This document shows, piece by piece, positions 21,201 to 33,418 of a DNA stretch of 64,000 nucleotides (its first letter is position 1; every line of letters begins with the position of its first letter). The position numbers were made by a program, and so were the translations under genes. The notes below the pieces were generated by a model that was not told the DNA's origin, ran no database searches, and was given only the letters and a program-made list of their open reading frames with translations. Origin of the DNA: Tilletiopsis washingtonensis (Eukaryota; Basidiomycota; Exobasidiomycetes; Entylomatales); assembly GCF_003144115.1 (NCBI RefSeq), contig NW_020312000.1, positions 436,117-500,116 of the forward strand, given 5' to 3'.

Positions 21201-24200
21201 ATGGTCTCGGCCGCCGAGCTGCGTTCGCTCCACGCCCAGCAGGCGCAGGCAGCGGCGCCCGCACACAACGGCACCTCCGCACTCGGCAACAACGGCAACG
21301 GCAGCGCCGCAGAGGCGCCCAAGCCCATGGACGACCCCTTCCCCGCACTCAGCGAAGACCCCTTCCCGGCGCCGGCGCCCGCCGTGGCGCACGGCGCGGC
21401 CGGCGCGCAGAAGGCAAAGGCTCAGCCGCGTGAGGTGCAGCCGGACCTGTGAGTGGACGCAAGGACATGGGGCATGCGAGGCGGGCAGCAGATCACAGCA
21501 TCGGCTCCAGACTTGCCTTGTGGGCGCTGTTTGCACGTGGCGCCGCGCTGGAGCTCTCCGTGGCTTGGCCACTGCCGCACTGCAGCGCTTCCAGCCTGCT
21601 GACGTCCCTCGCAGCTCGTCGCAGTCGGCCTTCCCGTCGCTCGGCGGCAGCGCGCCGGCGCCCAAGGGCCAGTGGGGCGCTCGCCTCGGCACACCTGCCG
21701 CCTCGTCGCCGCGCGGCGCCTCGCCGGCGCCGTCGTCCGGCCGCAGCACGCCGCTGCTGGCGCCCGGCGGCGCGCGCCGCACCGGCACGGCGACGCCCGT
21801 GACGCAGGACACGTTCAGCGTGCCCACGCCCAGCGACCCCGCCAAGCTGGGCCAGGTCATGTCGCGCGTCAAGGCCAAGCACCGCACCGTCAAGATCGAG
21901 GCCAGCTCGACGCGCAAGAGCGGCACCACCACCTTCGTCCTCAAGGGCCCCACGGAGAGCGCCGTCAAGGCGGCGCGCAAGGACCTCACCATCGGCCTGG
22001 CCAAGATGGTGCGTGTGCAGCGGAGGCTGGTGCTGCGGCGGCGGAGCGGAGTCTTCGCCCTTGCCGACTGCCACTGATCGCCTTGCCCGCAGGTCACCCT
22101 CACCGTCATGATCCCCTCGTCGCTGCAGGGCTTCGTCATCGGCGCCAAGGGCAAGAACATCAAGGCCATCACCGAGGCGACGGGCGTGCGCATTAACATC
22201 CCGCGCGAGGAGAGCGACGCCGCCGCCAGCAACGGCGCCAAGGCGCAGGCGCCGGCGCCGACGCCCGGCCAGGACTACGACTACGACGCCGACACGCAGA
22301 TTGCCGTCACGATCGACGGCGACGAGATCAACGCGCAGGCGGCCGCGCGCCAGATCCGCGCCCTCGTCGCCGAGCGCACGAGCCGCAGCACGCAGCGCCT
22401 GACGCACGTCGACCACGTGCTCTACCCGTTCATCGCCGGCGCACGCGGCGCCAACGCCTCACGCCTCGAGGCCGAGGTGGGCGGTGCCGACGTCAGCGTG
22501 CGCGTGCCGCCGCGCGCCGCCTTCCTGCCGCCGCGCGAGCGCGAGGAGGAGGAGGAGGAGCGTGCCAAGGGCGCCCAGCCGCGCGAGCGCGACCTCAGCA
22601 TCGTTGTCTCGGGCGACAAGGACCAGGTAGCCAAGGTCGTGGCGGCCATTGAGGAGCAGGTGCAGGAGATGAAGCGCTCCTTCCGCACGCTGGCCATCAG
22701 CATTCCCAAGCGCCAGCACCGCTTCCGTGCGTATCGTGTGCGATGGCCTAGGCATGTATGCTGACCCCTTGTGCCCTGCAGTGGTTGGTGACGCCGCACA
22801 GGAGATCCTGGCGTCGACGGGCTGCAGCGTCGAGCTCGCGGCGCAGGAGGATGTGTCGGACCAGGTCACGATCCGCGGCCCGCCGGCCAAGCTGCCGCTG
22901 GCGCTGACGGCGGCCATGGAGAAGGCCAGCGCCGTGCGCGTCGAGAGCGTTGAGGTGAGCTCGGCGCACCGCGGCGCACCGCCGGAGCACGCGCGGCGCC
23001 TGCTGCGCTGGCTCTCGCTCGGCGGCAAGATCCCGCGCCCGGCCGGCGTGCAGGTCTTCCTGCCGCGCAACGCCCTCGTCGAGAGTGGCGACGCCGCGGC
23101 GCCGCTCAGCATCGACATTGTCGGCGCCGATGCCGAGGCCGTCTCCAACGTGCGCGCTCAGCTCGAGGCGCTCGTGCGCAGCGTCCCGCCGAGCTTTGTC
23201 AAGATCATCGACGTCGACCCGCTGCTGCACCGCTTCATCATTGGCAAGCAGGGCAAGGGCCTGCAGGCCTACGCCAAGCGCGGCGTCGATGTCATCTTCC
23301 CGCCCGCGCCGTCTGCGACGAACGAGGCCGGCACGGGCGCCGAGGGCCGCTCAGACGTTGTCCTCGTCCTTGCCGATGCCTCACAGCTGGGCGAGGGCGA
23401 TGCCAAGGCCAAGGCGGCCAGCGCCGAGTCGCTGCTGCAGAGCATCGCCGAGGAGGTCGAGCGCGCTGCCGGCCAGGCAGCAGACCTCACCACCGAGGTG
23501 CTGAACGTGCCGCAGCGCTTCCACGCGCAGATCCTCGGCTCCAAGGGCACCACGCTCAACGCCATCCTCGGCGCTGCGGGCGAGGACCGCCTCGTCAGCG
23601 TGCGCATGGGCCAGGGCCGCGGCCCGCCGTCGGCCGGCGCGCCGGCACCGTCGCCCGCCGACGACACCATCACCGTGCGCGGCCCTTCCGCCGAGGTGGC
23701 GCGCGTCGTCGCTGAGCTGCAGAAGGTCGCAAAGGATGTGCAGGAGGACGCCATCGTCAACGGCCACGTTGCCGAGTTCAGCGTCGACGCCGAGCACGTG
23801 CGGCACCTCGTCGGCCGTGCCGGCGCCTCGGTCGCCAAGCTGCGCGACGAGCTGGGCGTGCGCATCGACTTTGACGACGCGCCGGAGGCCGGCGCCTCCA
23901 AGGGCCCCAAGGCCAAGGGCGCCAAGACGAAGGTGACCATCACGGGCCGCCAGGAGAACGTCAAGGCGTGCAAGGAGCGCATTCTCGCGCAGGCCGCGCA
24001 GCTGGCCGACGAGACGACGATCACGCTCAAGGTGCCGCAGTCGATGCACGGCTCCATCATCGGCAGCGGTGGCAAGTACGTGACGCGCCTGCAGGACAAC
24101 TACGGCGTGCGCGTCAACTTCCCCTCGCAGAACGCCGAGAAGGCCGACGAGGTGACGATCCGCGGCGGCAAGAAGGGCGTCGAGGAGGCGCGCCGCGAGA

Positions 24201-25555
24201 TCGTCGAGCTGCTGCAGTACGAGGAGGCCAACAACCAGACGACGACGGTTGTTGTCTCGCGCTCGTCGATTGCGCGCATCATGGGCAAGGGCGGCGCGAC
24301 CGTCAACAAGATCCGCGACGACACCGAGGCGCAGATCGACGTTGACCGCGCCGCCGACGAGGCCGAGGGCGCTACGACGACGATCCGCATCCGCGGCACG
24401 AAGAAGGCAATCGATGCTGCCCGCGGCGCCATCCTGGCCATCGCCAAGGACGTCGATGCCGAGGAGACGTTCTCGCTGAACATCCCCTCGCGCTTCCACG
24501 GTCTGCTGCTGGGCTCCGGAGGCCAGAACCTGCGCGACATCATTGCGCGCGCCAGCGGTGGCGGCAGCGGCGACGACCAGGCGCGTCTGGGTGCGCAGCT
24601 CGTGCAGTTCCCCCGCCGCGGCGACAAGAACGCCGACCCGGACACGGTCATCGTGCGCGGCCCTGGCGATGTCGCTCGCAAGGTCAAGGACGAGCTGGCG
24701 GCCGCCGCCGCCGAGCTGGCCGACCGCGTCACCGTCGGCACCGTGGTGGCACCCGCGTCGCAGCGTGGCCTCATGGGCGCGCTGCGCGAGCTGCAGTCGA
24801 CGCACAACGTGCGCATCCTCATGCCCTCGTTCCGCGAGTTTGCTGCCGCCAAGGAGGAAGCCGTGAACAGCGCCGAGACTGCCGACGCCGCCGAGGGCTC
24901 CGTCGTGCTGCTCGTGGGCAAGCGCGCTGCGTGCGACGCTGCCGCCAGGGAGCTTGCTCAGCGCTTCACGGCGCACTCGGAGCAGGTCACCATCTCGCGC
25001 GCCGCCCACGCCAAGCTGGCGAACCAGCAGTTCTTCCGCTCGCTGCGTGCCACGGGTGTCTCTGCGGATGCCCCGCGCGTTGCGCCCGTCGCTGCTCCGG
25101 CGGCCGAGCAGGCGGCGCCGTCTGCCGGCGCGGCTGCGGCCCGCATCGACCTCGACGATGCCGTGGACCTCGGCGCAGGCGACGACGATGACGAGTTCGG
25201 CTTCACCATCGTGGAGCTGCCGCCCGTCGCTGGCGAGGACGTGACGTGGACGCTGACGGCCAGCAGCCCGGAGACGCTGGCGGCCGGCGTGGCGCGTCTG
25301 CGTGCCGAGGCCGACGAGACGGGCGCGATCACGCACGAGGGCCGCCTGACCGTCGACGGCTCCGTGGTGCCGCGCCTGGTGGGCAAGCAGGGCTCGGCGC
25401 TCAAGCAGCACGAGGAGGCCTCGGGCGCTCACATCGACATCCCGCGCTCCGGCAACGGCACCGTCATCATCCGCGGCACGCGCGACCAGGTCCTCGCCGC
25501 CAAGGAGCGCATCGTGCGCGCCGCCTCGGCGCCGGCGCGCCCTCGTCGCGACTGA
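21201..25555 (+). CDS. SCP160: Vigilin/Scp160 multi-KH-domain RNA-binding protein
   Basis: Large cytosolic, ER- and polysome-associated RNA-binding protein of 1349 aa. Exons are 21201-21448, 21615-22008, 22093-22726 and 22782-25555. After a low-complexity N-terminus with an SAFPSLGG motif, a long series of KH modules follows. Intact GXXG loops are visible as GAKGKN, GARGAN, GKQGKG, GSKGTT, GRAGAS, GSGGKY, GKGGAT, GSGGQN and GKQGSA, each followed by a helix and a VTIRG/VIVRG-type strand. Several modules lack a clean GXXG and are probably degenerate KH folds, as in other vigilins. Codon use is strongly GC3-biased, which fits high expression. The long antisense frame over 23381-25432 is a composition shadow. 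Confidence 0.94.
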
Positions 25556-25813
25556 GCGGCTTTGCCTTAAGCCCTAGGGCTCTCCCCGCACTCTCGAATC
25601 TCTCCCATCCCTTTCCACTCTCTCTCGCGTCCCCGCCCCTCCATCAATCCCCCTGGTTCCCGCTCCGCGTCACATACAACCCAAGGCAAGCTCGCCGCCA
25701 CATCGCGCGTGCGAGTCTGCGCACATCTCGACATATACTTTGTCCCGGTGCAATGCTCATCTCAAGCTGTTCCGAGCGTGCGGGTGACGGGTCCATTTGC
25801 GTCTCGCTGCCCT
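25556..25813. other. Convergent intergenic region, SCP160/OCA-like
   Basis: 258 bp with AT-richer, pyrimidine-rich sequence immediately after the SCP160 stop, consistent with two facing 3' UTRs. Nothing else is seen. Confidence 0.5.
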
Positions 25814-27980
25814 TCACCAGCCGTCGAGATCGAGGGCCTCGAGCGCCCGCGCCTCGTCAGCGTCCTGCTCGTCGTCCTCATCCTCCTCTTCCTCTTCCTC
25901 TTCTTCCTCCTCTTCTTCCTCTTCCTCCTCCTCCTCCGTCTCCTCTTCTGACTCCGCCTCTTCGGCGTGCGACTCGCTCGTGGTGTCGTCCTCGTGAGCA
26001 TCACGCGTCTGGCCTTCTGCCTGCTGATTCGACCCCGATGCGACGCTCTCTGCTGATGTCGAGCGCGGCACATGTGCGGTGCCGCGCACGCCAGTAGGCA
26101 TCTGCAGGCCTAGGCCAAGCTGCTCTTCCTCGTCGTCGCTGTCTGCGCGCAAGGCATGCGGCACGGGCGTCGAGTCCTCGGGGCTCGTAGAGAAGGTGCG
26201 CTCAGGCAACACATGCTGCTCTGCGCCGCCTGATGCTGCTGCACCACGTGCGCCGGCGACAGCAATCGCCCCGCTCTGTGCCGGAGCAGCAGCAGCCAGG
26301 TGCTTGAGGCGTGACGGAGGCGTCGGACTGCTCTGCGCCATGCGGCCGAGCGAGGCGCCCACATCAGCACGCTCCTCCTGTCCGCCGATGAGGCTGCGCG
26401 TATGGGAGCGCACAAGCGTCGGGGCGGGCGAGGACGAGTCCGTAGGCGTGATGGAGGCGCGAGGAGTATTGTCTTGGCCTTGAGACGAGCCTCGCCCTGC
26501 ATCGAGTACCGACTGTCCTCTTCTTGGCGTCTCGACATCGTCATCGCTTGACGCCACGAGCGAGCTGCGCTCCTGCTGCTGTAGCTTCTGCGCCAGACTG
26601 ATGTTGCGCAGACTCGGCGAGCTGGGCGGCGAAGGCGCGCTTGAGCTGTACGACAGATGCGAGGGCGCATGGGGCCGCGAAGAGGTGCGATGCAACGTGT
26701 GCTGTGCATAGGGCGACGCTATTGGTGGCGAGCTCGGCTCGCCTGCCTCGCTACTGCCAGCACCCAGAGTGCGCCGCCTCGGACTTGGTGGACGCGAAGG
26801 CGTGCGGCCCTCGCTCGTGGAGCTGCCAGAGTACGACGGCGGCGCTCTGCCCGCCCGACTGTGCGGTCGGCTGCCACCTGGACTGGCGGGCGAGGCAAGG
26901 CCGCGCCCTTCACGCGCTTGCGAGCTATCGCGTGCCGGATGCCGCGCGACAGGCGCCACGGGCTGCGGGGAGGTGATACGTGGCGGCGGCGGCAGGTCCG
27001 GGTCGGAATCGAAGCGCAGCTTCATCGTCGGGTGCGTGACAGGCAGAGCACCCACGCCGTAGTTGGCAGGCGCTGTCGTGGGTCTCGCCGGCGGCACGGC
27101 AAGCGAGGTATCGGAGCTGCCTTGCCGGGCGTGGCCGTTGCCAGCCACGGCGCCCGAGCTGGTCGATGGCCGATCTGCCGCCTTGTCCCGCAGCGGCGTC
27201 GGCGACGGCGGTGCCAGCACATCATAGGGATCGCGCAGGCGAGCGAGCACGTATGGCGCCGGCCAGCACCAGTTGGGAATGAAGCGGCGCGGCGGCAGGC
27301 GCACGCCGTCCGATCCGCCCGCCCACTTGGCGACAAAGTTGCCCTGGTACGCCAGCAGCTCCTCGTCTGCGCCGCCCGGATTGCCGGCGGCCAGATTGAG
27401 GGACAGCTCGGCAAGCAGCGAGGCCTGCGACCAGCCTTGCACGCGCCGCAGCAGCGCCGTCAGCAGCGACGTGACGCTGAGCGCATCGAGGCAGTGCACG
27501 TAGCAGGGCAGATTGCGCGTATCGAGGACGTGCTACCAGACATCGATCAGCCGCCATAGAAAGGCTCCACCTACTTCTAGCCTGTGGCGCACTCACCAGC
27601 AGCGCCTTGGCAGCCGCCTCCTTGCTCAGGCCGCCGGCCTCGTCCTTTGGCTTCTCGCACTTGAACCACTCGGTCTGCACGCCGCGCTGCGCCGCCCACT
27701 CGGCGACTTGCGGCTCTGCGGCGTTGAGGGCCTTTGGCGTGAGGGAGAGGATGGAGCGGAGGCGCAGGCGGGCGAGGAAGCGCACGTTGCGCGGCTTGGG
27801 GTGCGAGCCGCGGTAGAGGGCCTGTGCCAGCGAGGCGGGCAGCTCGCCGGGTGTCGCTGGCTGCGTGGTGCTCGCCGATGCTGCCAGCGAGAGAGCCACG
27901 GCGGAGAAGCGCAGCGGCGGCACGAGCACGGGCAGCGCATCGATGCCGGCGCCGCTGGCATCGCTGAACTCGAGCACCAT
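25814..27980 (-). CDS. OCA/Siw14-type (PFA-DSP) phosphatase-like protein with long acidic tail
   Basis: 700 aa from exons 27980-27597 and 27532-25814. The first about 240 residues match the fungal/plant atypical dual-specificity phosphatase fold: PLRFSAVALS, then LYRGSHPKPRNVRFLARLRLRSILSLTP, then CYVHCLDALSVTSLLTALLRR. The expected P-loop is CX5R, but here Cys142 is followed by L-D-A-L-S and then Val, so the catalytic Arg is missing and activity is doubtful; Oca4/Oca6-like relatives are also divergent here. The remaining 450 residues are Ser/Pro-rich and disordered and end in an almost pure Glu run followed by EALDLDGW. Members of this family in yeast affect inositol pyrophosphates and oxidant-induced arrest; a pseudo-enzyme or scaffold role is inference. 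It is divergent from ATG14 with 295 bp between starts. Confidence 0.8.
25862..25956 (-). repeat. GAG/GAA purine repeat encoding poly-Glu
   Basis: CTC/CTT triplet-like run on the + strand, read as a long Glu tract on the minus strand inside the OCA-like gene. Such runs are length-variable. Confidence 0.85.
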
Positions 27981-28275
27981 GCAAGGCGCGTGCTGGCCGA
28001 GCGGCGCGGAGGGGTGGTGAAGGTGAGGAGGAGAGAAGGAAGGCAGGCGGTGCTCGTGGCGCCGCCGCGAGGTGGAGCATGAGGTGATGCGCCGTCCGTG
28101 CGCGCGGCTGCGCGTCCAAAGGTGCGCTGCGCAGTCGCCGCCTTTCTTGCTCCCAACCACCACCTCCGCCTCACAGCTCACCGACGGCGCGCCAGCAGGG
28201 CACGCCTTCACAGCTCCGCCGCCCGCCCGGGCGCCTTTCGGCGTGCGAGCGAGCGTGTGCCCGAGCTCGTGCGCC

Positions 28276-30830
28276 ATGTCCGCGCCCTCGTCGAGCGCCG
28301 CCGCCGCCGCCGCTGGTCCATCTGCAGGATGGCAACCGCAGCAGCAAGTGCAGCAGCACAACGACGCCGCGGCGGCAGCAGCCGGCGCGGCAGGCACGTC
28401 GACGACCACGGCGCTCTGTGTGCAGTGCCACACGCCACAGACTCGCTTCTACTGCGCCGACCCTTGCCTGACGAAGCGTCTCGCCGCACATCGCACCGAC
28501 GTCGCTCGGCTGGCTGCCATGCGCGACCGAGCACGCGCCTGGGCCGAGGCGGCGCTCGGCGATGCTGCTACCGCTCGCCTGCCGAGGCGGTACGAGCCGC
28601 TGGGCGATCCCTTTGGCGAGCCTGAGGAGGCGAGCGCGGTGGGCAGCAGCAGCGCGTTGAGCCTGCCTCCGCCAAGTCCCGTTGCTGGACATGCAGCGCG
28701 CGCTGCAAAGGCACGCAGGGCAGCGCTGCTCCTCGAGATCGAGGCGGCTCAGCTTGCGACCAGCGAGGCCCGCGAACGAGAGGCCGCAAGTCGCGAACAG
28801 CTGCATGAGCGCGCCAAGGCGCTTCGGCAGAGGCGCCAGGCGCTGGCGAGCGCCAGACGCATCTTGCGCGGACCTGATGCGCATTCGGAGACACGCCGCA
28901 GCCCCGGGGCGTGGCCGGAGCGCAAGACGGCGGCGGGGGCGGAGGCTCTGGACCCTGCGACCAGCAGTCCGGATGCTGTCAGGCTGCGCGCAGAGATCGA
29001 GGCGCTGCAGACAAGGAGCGCGGAGGTGGCGGCAGAGCTTGCTCGGTGAGTCACTCGTTCAGATCGAAGAGGCTGCGATGCTCGAGTCTTTCTGTCCTGC
29101 TTGTCGTGGCACTGACGGACATCTCTCCTCGCAGAGCGCGTGCTGCACGCGCACGCGAAGCGCTCTCCATCTTTGCCGTCTCGCCACCGTCTGCCAGCTT
29201 CGCCAATGCCGGCGGTCTCTCGAGCACGAGTGCGGCTGCGCTTGCGCGTGCACAGCGCAGTCGCGAGCGCTACCTGCCAAATGCCGCCGCCGCAGCAGCA
29301 CCCATGCCCGGTGCCTTTGACCTGCGTGGCCGCGCGGCGCTGCCAGCTCAGACTGGCATTGCTGCTGCAGCCTCTGCAGCGTTGGCCACGGCCTCCTCGG
29401 CCAAGTCGAACGACTGGAGCATCGTCGGCCTCGTCCTGCCGGTGCCCGACGACATTCGACGATTTCCGCGCGAGGCGACCAATGGTGCCGTCACCCACAC
29501 TGCGCATCTGTTGCACATCCTCAGCGCGTATCTTGGTATACAGCTGCCGTTCGCTGTTGCCTCTGCCGTTGGCGCCAGCACGATACGGCCGCATCCGCTC
29601 TGGTCGATCAGCTCAGGGTGGGTCGAGGGCCGAGACGAGTGCAACGCGCCGTGCTGACCACCTCTCCAGACGCAAGGCCTCGTTGCATCTCTCCAGCTCG
29701 GCGTACAGCGTACTCGCAGCGCCTCCTCCTGGCACGAGCGGAGGCGGCGTGGCTGCGCTTGGCGCCTCGACGCTTTCGACACTCGAGTCGTTTGTGCAGC
29801 TTCCAGGCGGTACGCACTTCTCGTGGGGCCTAGCCTCTGCGCTCTATCCCAATGCCGGCAATGCCTCACCGCAGAGCACCGACAATGCGGCACGCGCAGC
29901 TAAGCCTGCTGCGCCCGTTGAGGATCCAGCACGAGCGGCGGCACGAGAGTTCTGTGATGCCCTGACGATGCTCGCGTATAATGCAGCCTACCTGGCGCAC
30001 ACGCAGGGCGTGCGGATAGATGTCGGAATGGCGGCAGGCAGCTCGCTGCGCTTGATCTCGCGCGCTGTCGGCAGCGCTGAGCTCGGCAGGTGCGTCCGAC
30101 GCCGCATTTCGTCTGGCCTCGTGCAGCAAACTAATCCCTCGCCTCCTTCAGCCGCGCCCATACCACGCAGCATCAGCCAGCGCACATTGCGCACCTCTCC
30201 TTCCCCGAGCTCGACTATGCCGCTCTCCACCGCGCGCACAATCCCGAGGAGCGCGGCGAGGCGGCCGAAGCGAGCAAGCGCTCGTCGCGCAAGGGCCCGA
30301 AGCTGCTGGAGGAGAGCTACGTCGACGCGGGTCAGGCGGCTGCCTCGATTCTCAACATCAAGGCTGCCGAAGGAACGCCGGCTAAGGCAGCCGTTGCGGC
30401 TCCTGCAGCAAGCAATAACGCCCGCCCGATCGAGGGGCGCAAGACAGCCGCCGCTCGTCCGGATCTCAAGTCGAGCGTGCTGCCCGTGCGCGGCCCGCAC
30501 CCCAGTGCCGTCACGGCAGCACCGGCAGATCTGAGCTTCCTTTCTACGCACAAGGCGCGGCCGGACAAGAGCGCCGGCAAGTCGACACGAGCAGAGGCTC
30601 TGGGTGCTGCCTCGCGGCGCAGCGCAGCGACTACACCGGCAGCCACGCCTCAGGGCGAGCCTCGAAAGTCGGCTGCTGCCAAGCCTGCCGCGAGCCCCAG
30701 CAGCGCCGGCGGAGTGCTCTTCAACGGCGTCGTCGTCGGCGCCGGCGATCTTGGTGGGCCAGGCGACGCGGCATCTTCGGCGCGCAGAGACAAGGTCCGG
30801 AACATTGACGACGAGTGGCACGTCTTGTAG
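28276..30830 (+). CDS. ATG14: Atg14/UVRAG-family autophagy protein (PI3K complex subunit)
   Basis: 783 aa from exons 28276-29045, 29135-29617, 29670-30089 and 30152-30830. The N-terminus carries a cysteine cluster CVQCHTPQTRFYCADPC, resembling the Cys-rich ER/phagophore-targeting region of Atg14/Barkor. A coiled coil (about residues 140-270, rich in A, E, R, Q) follows and would bind Atg6/Vps30. The most diagnostic block is SIVGLVLPVPDDIRRFPRE, then NGAVTHTAHLLHILSAYLGIQLPF, then the LASALYPNAGNA and FCDALTMLAYNAAYLAHTQG segments of the PF10186 family. The C-terminal 170 residues are Ala/Ser-rich and disordered, ending NIDDEWHVL. The related Vps38/UVRAG proteins share the core, so Atg14 rather than Vps38 is favoured mainly by the cysteine cluster. 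The stop is 82 bp from the GPI1 stop. Confidence 0.8.
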
Positions 30831-30912
30831 CATTCTTCCCCTCCAGGGCATCTCGGCCTCCTCGACTCCTGTACAACATGCTCTGCTCCCTCTATATCCA
30901 TCACCGCTCCTC

Positions 30913-33041
30913 CTAGCCCTGCGCGATCGTGTCGATGGGGTCGATCGGCGCGCCCGTGAGCACGCCGAGGCAGAGGCGTGGCAGCGCCGTAAGGCCGACG
31001 AGGTGGTCCGAATAGCCGGCGAAGATGTCGCCGAGGCCCAGTGGCACCGAGTGCAGCTCGAAGTGTGCAGCGCGCAGCGGCTCGTGTCCGTCCGCATCGC
31101 CATCGGGTGGCGCGGCCCACGCCAGACGCACGCTCGACGGCAGCCGAGCCGGATCTTTGAGACGCAGCATGAGCGCAAAGAGCGGCAGATGGTTCAGCAG
31201 CGCCAGTGCCGTGTCGAGCAAGACGCGCGTCGAGACGATGCCGAGGCGCGCCAGCGCGAAGACGACGTGATACGTCATGACCGTCGGGAAGAGAAAGATG
31301 AGGATGGTGAAGAGAATCGTGCCGAGCAGCAGCTGGTCGGCGTCGTACGTGGCGTTGTCGATGCGTCCACCGCGCAGCCAATTGCGCTTCTTGCCGCGAA
31401 AGAGACGGAAGAGGGCAAAGAGCATCGAGGTGAAGGCGCCGAGAATGGCGCGCGCGATGCGGTGCAGTATGCTGAGATGCAGTGTCGCAACAGCCAGCAG
31501 ATCCGCGGCGAGCGAGAGCAGCATCGTCAGGCCGGCGAGGCTGCCCGCCAGCCCGATGGCATACACGAGGCGCGGCAGCGCCTGCTCGAGAGGCGCAAAG
31601 ACGAAGAGCGCGTACACGTCAATCGTGCCGCGGTACATGTCGCCGAAGAATAGTGAGAGCTCGGCGTTGAGCTTGAGGCCGCCGGGCCACTGGCCCAGCC
31701 AGACCAACACCTCGTCGGCCTGCACGATGGTGTTGTCGCGCAGCCATCCGGCACACGCTTGCGCGATCTGCTCGTGATGCTCGCAGACGAAGCTGCCGAC
31801 GGCACCGCCGAGAATGAGATCGTTGGCGACGAGCCAGACGCCGTTCCAGAGGCCAATGTAGCGCGCACTCAGCTCGCACACTGGCACCCGCTCGTGTCGG
31901 CGCTGCACGCGCAGCCGACGACCTAATGCTGGCCAGACGGCAATCTGGCGCAGACGCAAATCGAGCTGCCGCACTGACGCCGACACATCTTTGATGCTGT
32001 GCCCTCGCACCAGGGGCTGGCGTAGGCTTGACGATAGCGCACGACATGCCGAGGCGGAAGCGCGCACAAGCAGCGCAAGGCCCTTTCCCGCTGCGCCGTA
32101 CATCTGCTCGTCTGGAGGCCTTCCTCGAGCAAACGGCTCGTCCGCGGCGTTCATGAGGATGACAGCCATGCGCAGCCCTGACCCTGCTGCGGTGTGCTTC
32201 GCTTGGCCGGGTCGCAGGTCCGCGGCACGTGTCGGGTCGAGCGCAGTGAGTCGTTCTAGGCGCAGTTGCTGCGCTCGTGCTTCGGGGCTCAAATGCCGAT
32301 AGCGGACGTGCAGCTGCGCGTCCGGGTTCTCGTGCGACTCGAGTGTCTGTGCTGGCTTCAGCAGCACGAGCGGCTCGAGGGAAAGGAACTGCAGCGCGGC
32401 GGACTGCGGCGGCGTGTAGGTGATGACGACGACGCTGACGCCTGGCACTTGATTGGCAGCAGGGCTCGACACCGCTGGCAGGCGCACGCTATAGGGCATG
32501 TCAGAGCCTCGCACTTCGTCTCTGAGTGCTTCACTCACGTCTGTAGCACCACAGCGGCGCTTGAGCCCGCCGCATGCGACGTGCTCTCGACCCACACAGC
32601 GGCATCTTCACCGTCGTGCGTCTCGCGCGCCTTGCCCTTGCTCATGCTTGACGCGCCTGGCTGACAGATGCCAAGCAAGGACGGTCGCAAGCCCGTGACG
32701 TCCGAGGGGACGGCCGTCATGGGCATCAGTGCATGCGTCTCAGCAGCAGTATGAGTCATCGCTGCTGCCACAACAACAACGCATGTGGGACCGGAGATCA
32801 CCGCCCAGCCGACGAGCAGCAGCGCCTCATGGTGCGTAGCCGGAAGGAGCCGCTTTGGCACGTATAGGTGAATCGCTGGAGGCGTCGGCCTGCAGAATGC
32901 GTTTCAGCATGCAGCGCTTCGCCCGTTTGCATGCTTGACAGCAGCGCCAAGTACTAACCCTAGTGCATTGTGTGCCGAGCCCAGATGCGCGTGCGTCGAG
33001 GAAGAGGCGCGGCTTCGGCTCGACGCCTCGCTGCTCGCCAT
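30913..33041 (-). CDS. GPI1: Gpi1/PIG-Q subunit of GPI-N-acetylglucosaminyltransferase
   Basis: Multi-pass ER membrane subunit of the complex that makes GlcNAc-PI, the first GPI intermediate. Exons are 33041-32959, 32889-32539 and 32488-30913, giving 669 aa. The N-terminal block LYVPKRLLPATHHEALLLVGWAV is joined to MASSEASS... by an intron with a GTTAGT donor. The conserved C-terminal half contains RYIGLWNGVWLVANDLILG, a GLKLNAELSLFFGDMYRG segment, LFRGKKRNWLRGGRID, the YDADQLLLGTILFTILIFLFPT helix and NHLPLFALMLRLKDP, all hallmarks of PIG-Q. At least four hydrophobic helices are visible. The chosen ATG at 33041 lies 5 nt after the stop of a small upstream ORF on the same strand. Works at the opposite end of the pathway from GPI8 in this window. 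Confidence 0.9.
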
Positions 33042-33046
33042 ACAGC

Positions 33047-33418
33047 TCAACAGCCCTCACTCGACGTCTGTTGCGCCTTGGCGCGCTGCCTCAGCTGTGG
33101 CCAGACGGCAGTAGCGTTGGACGCGGGCGAGAGCAGCTCGACGCGCTGTGCCGGTAGCGCGTCGAGAGGCAGCGACAGCTGACCAGGGGCAGCAGCACGA
33201 GGCACGCCGACGCGCTCGTCGTGCTGTACGCGGCGCGCGGCCAGGCGATCGAGGCAGGGCAGAACGAAGAGCAGCGCAAAGGCGAGAAGTGCCAGGAAGA
33301 GCAGCGAAGCAGAGCTGGCGTCTGCGGAGAGATGACGTGCGGGCGAGAGGTGCTGAAACTCGGCGCCGAGGCGAGACAGAAGAGAGAATCGGGGCTCAGT
33401 CGCCGGCGCAGAGGGCAT
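33047..33418 (-). CDS. Possible small single-pass membrane protein upstream of GPI1
   Basis: 123-codon ORF with its own ATG at 33418 (MPSAPATEPRF) and TGA at 33049-33047. It contains one strongly hydrophobic segment, SLLFLALLAFALLFVLPC, followed by basic residues, then a hydrophilic C-terminus with an NAT sequon. It is on the same strand as GPI1 and ends 5 nt before the GPI1 ATG, which would be extraordinarily tight for two separate transcripts. A GTGAGG donor just before the stop and an AG in the GPI1 leader could alternatively extend it by about 20 residues in a different frame through GPI1 exon 1. I do not recognise a family. It may be a real gene on a shared transcript, a long upstream ORF, or chance. 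Confidence 0.35.
   Translation of the reverse strand: MPSAPATEPRFSLLSRLGAEFQHLSPARHLSADASSASLLFLALLAFALLFVLPCLDRLAARRVQHDERVGVPRAAAPGQLSLPLDALPAQRVELLSPASNATAVWPQLRQRAKAQQTSSEGC

Noticed and set aside
23381-25432. 683-codon open frame antisense to SCP160
   Set aside because: Same shadow effect; the KH repeats on the + strand are unambiguous.
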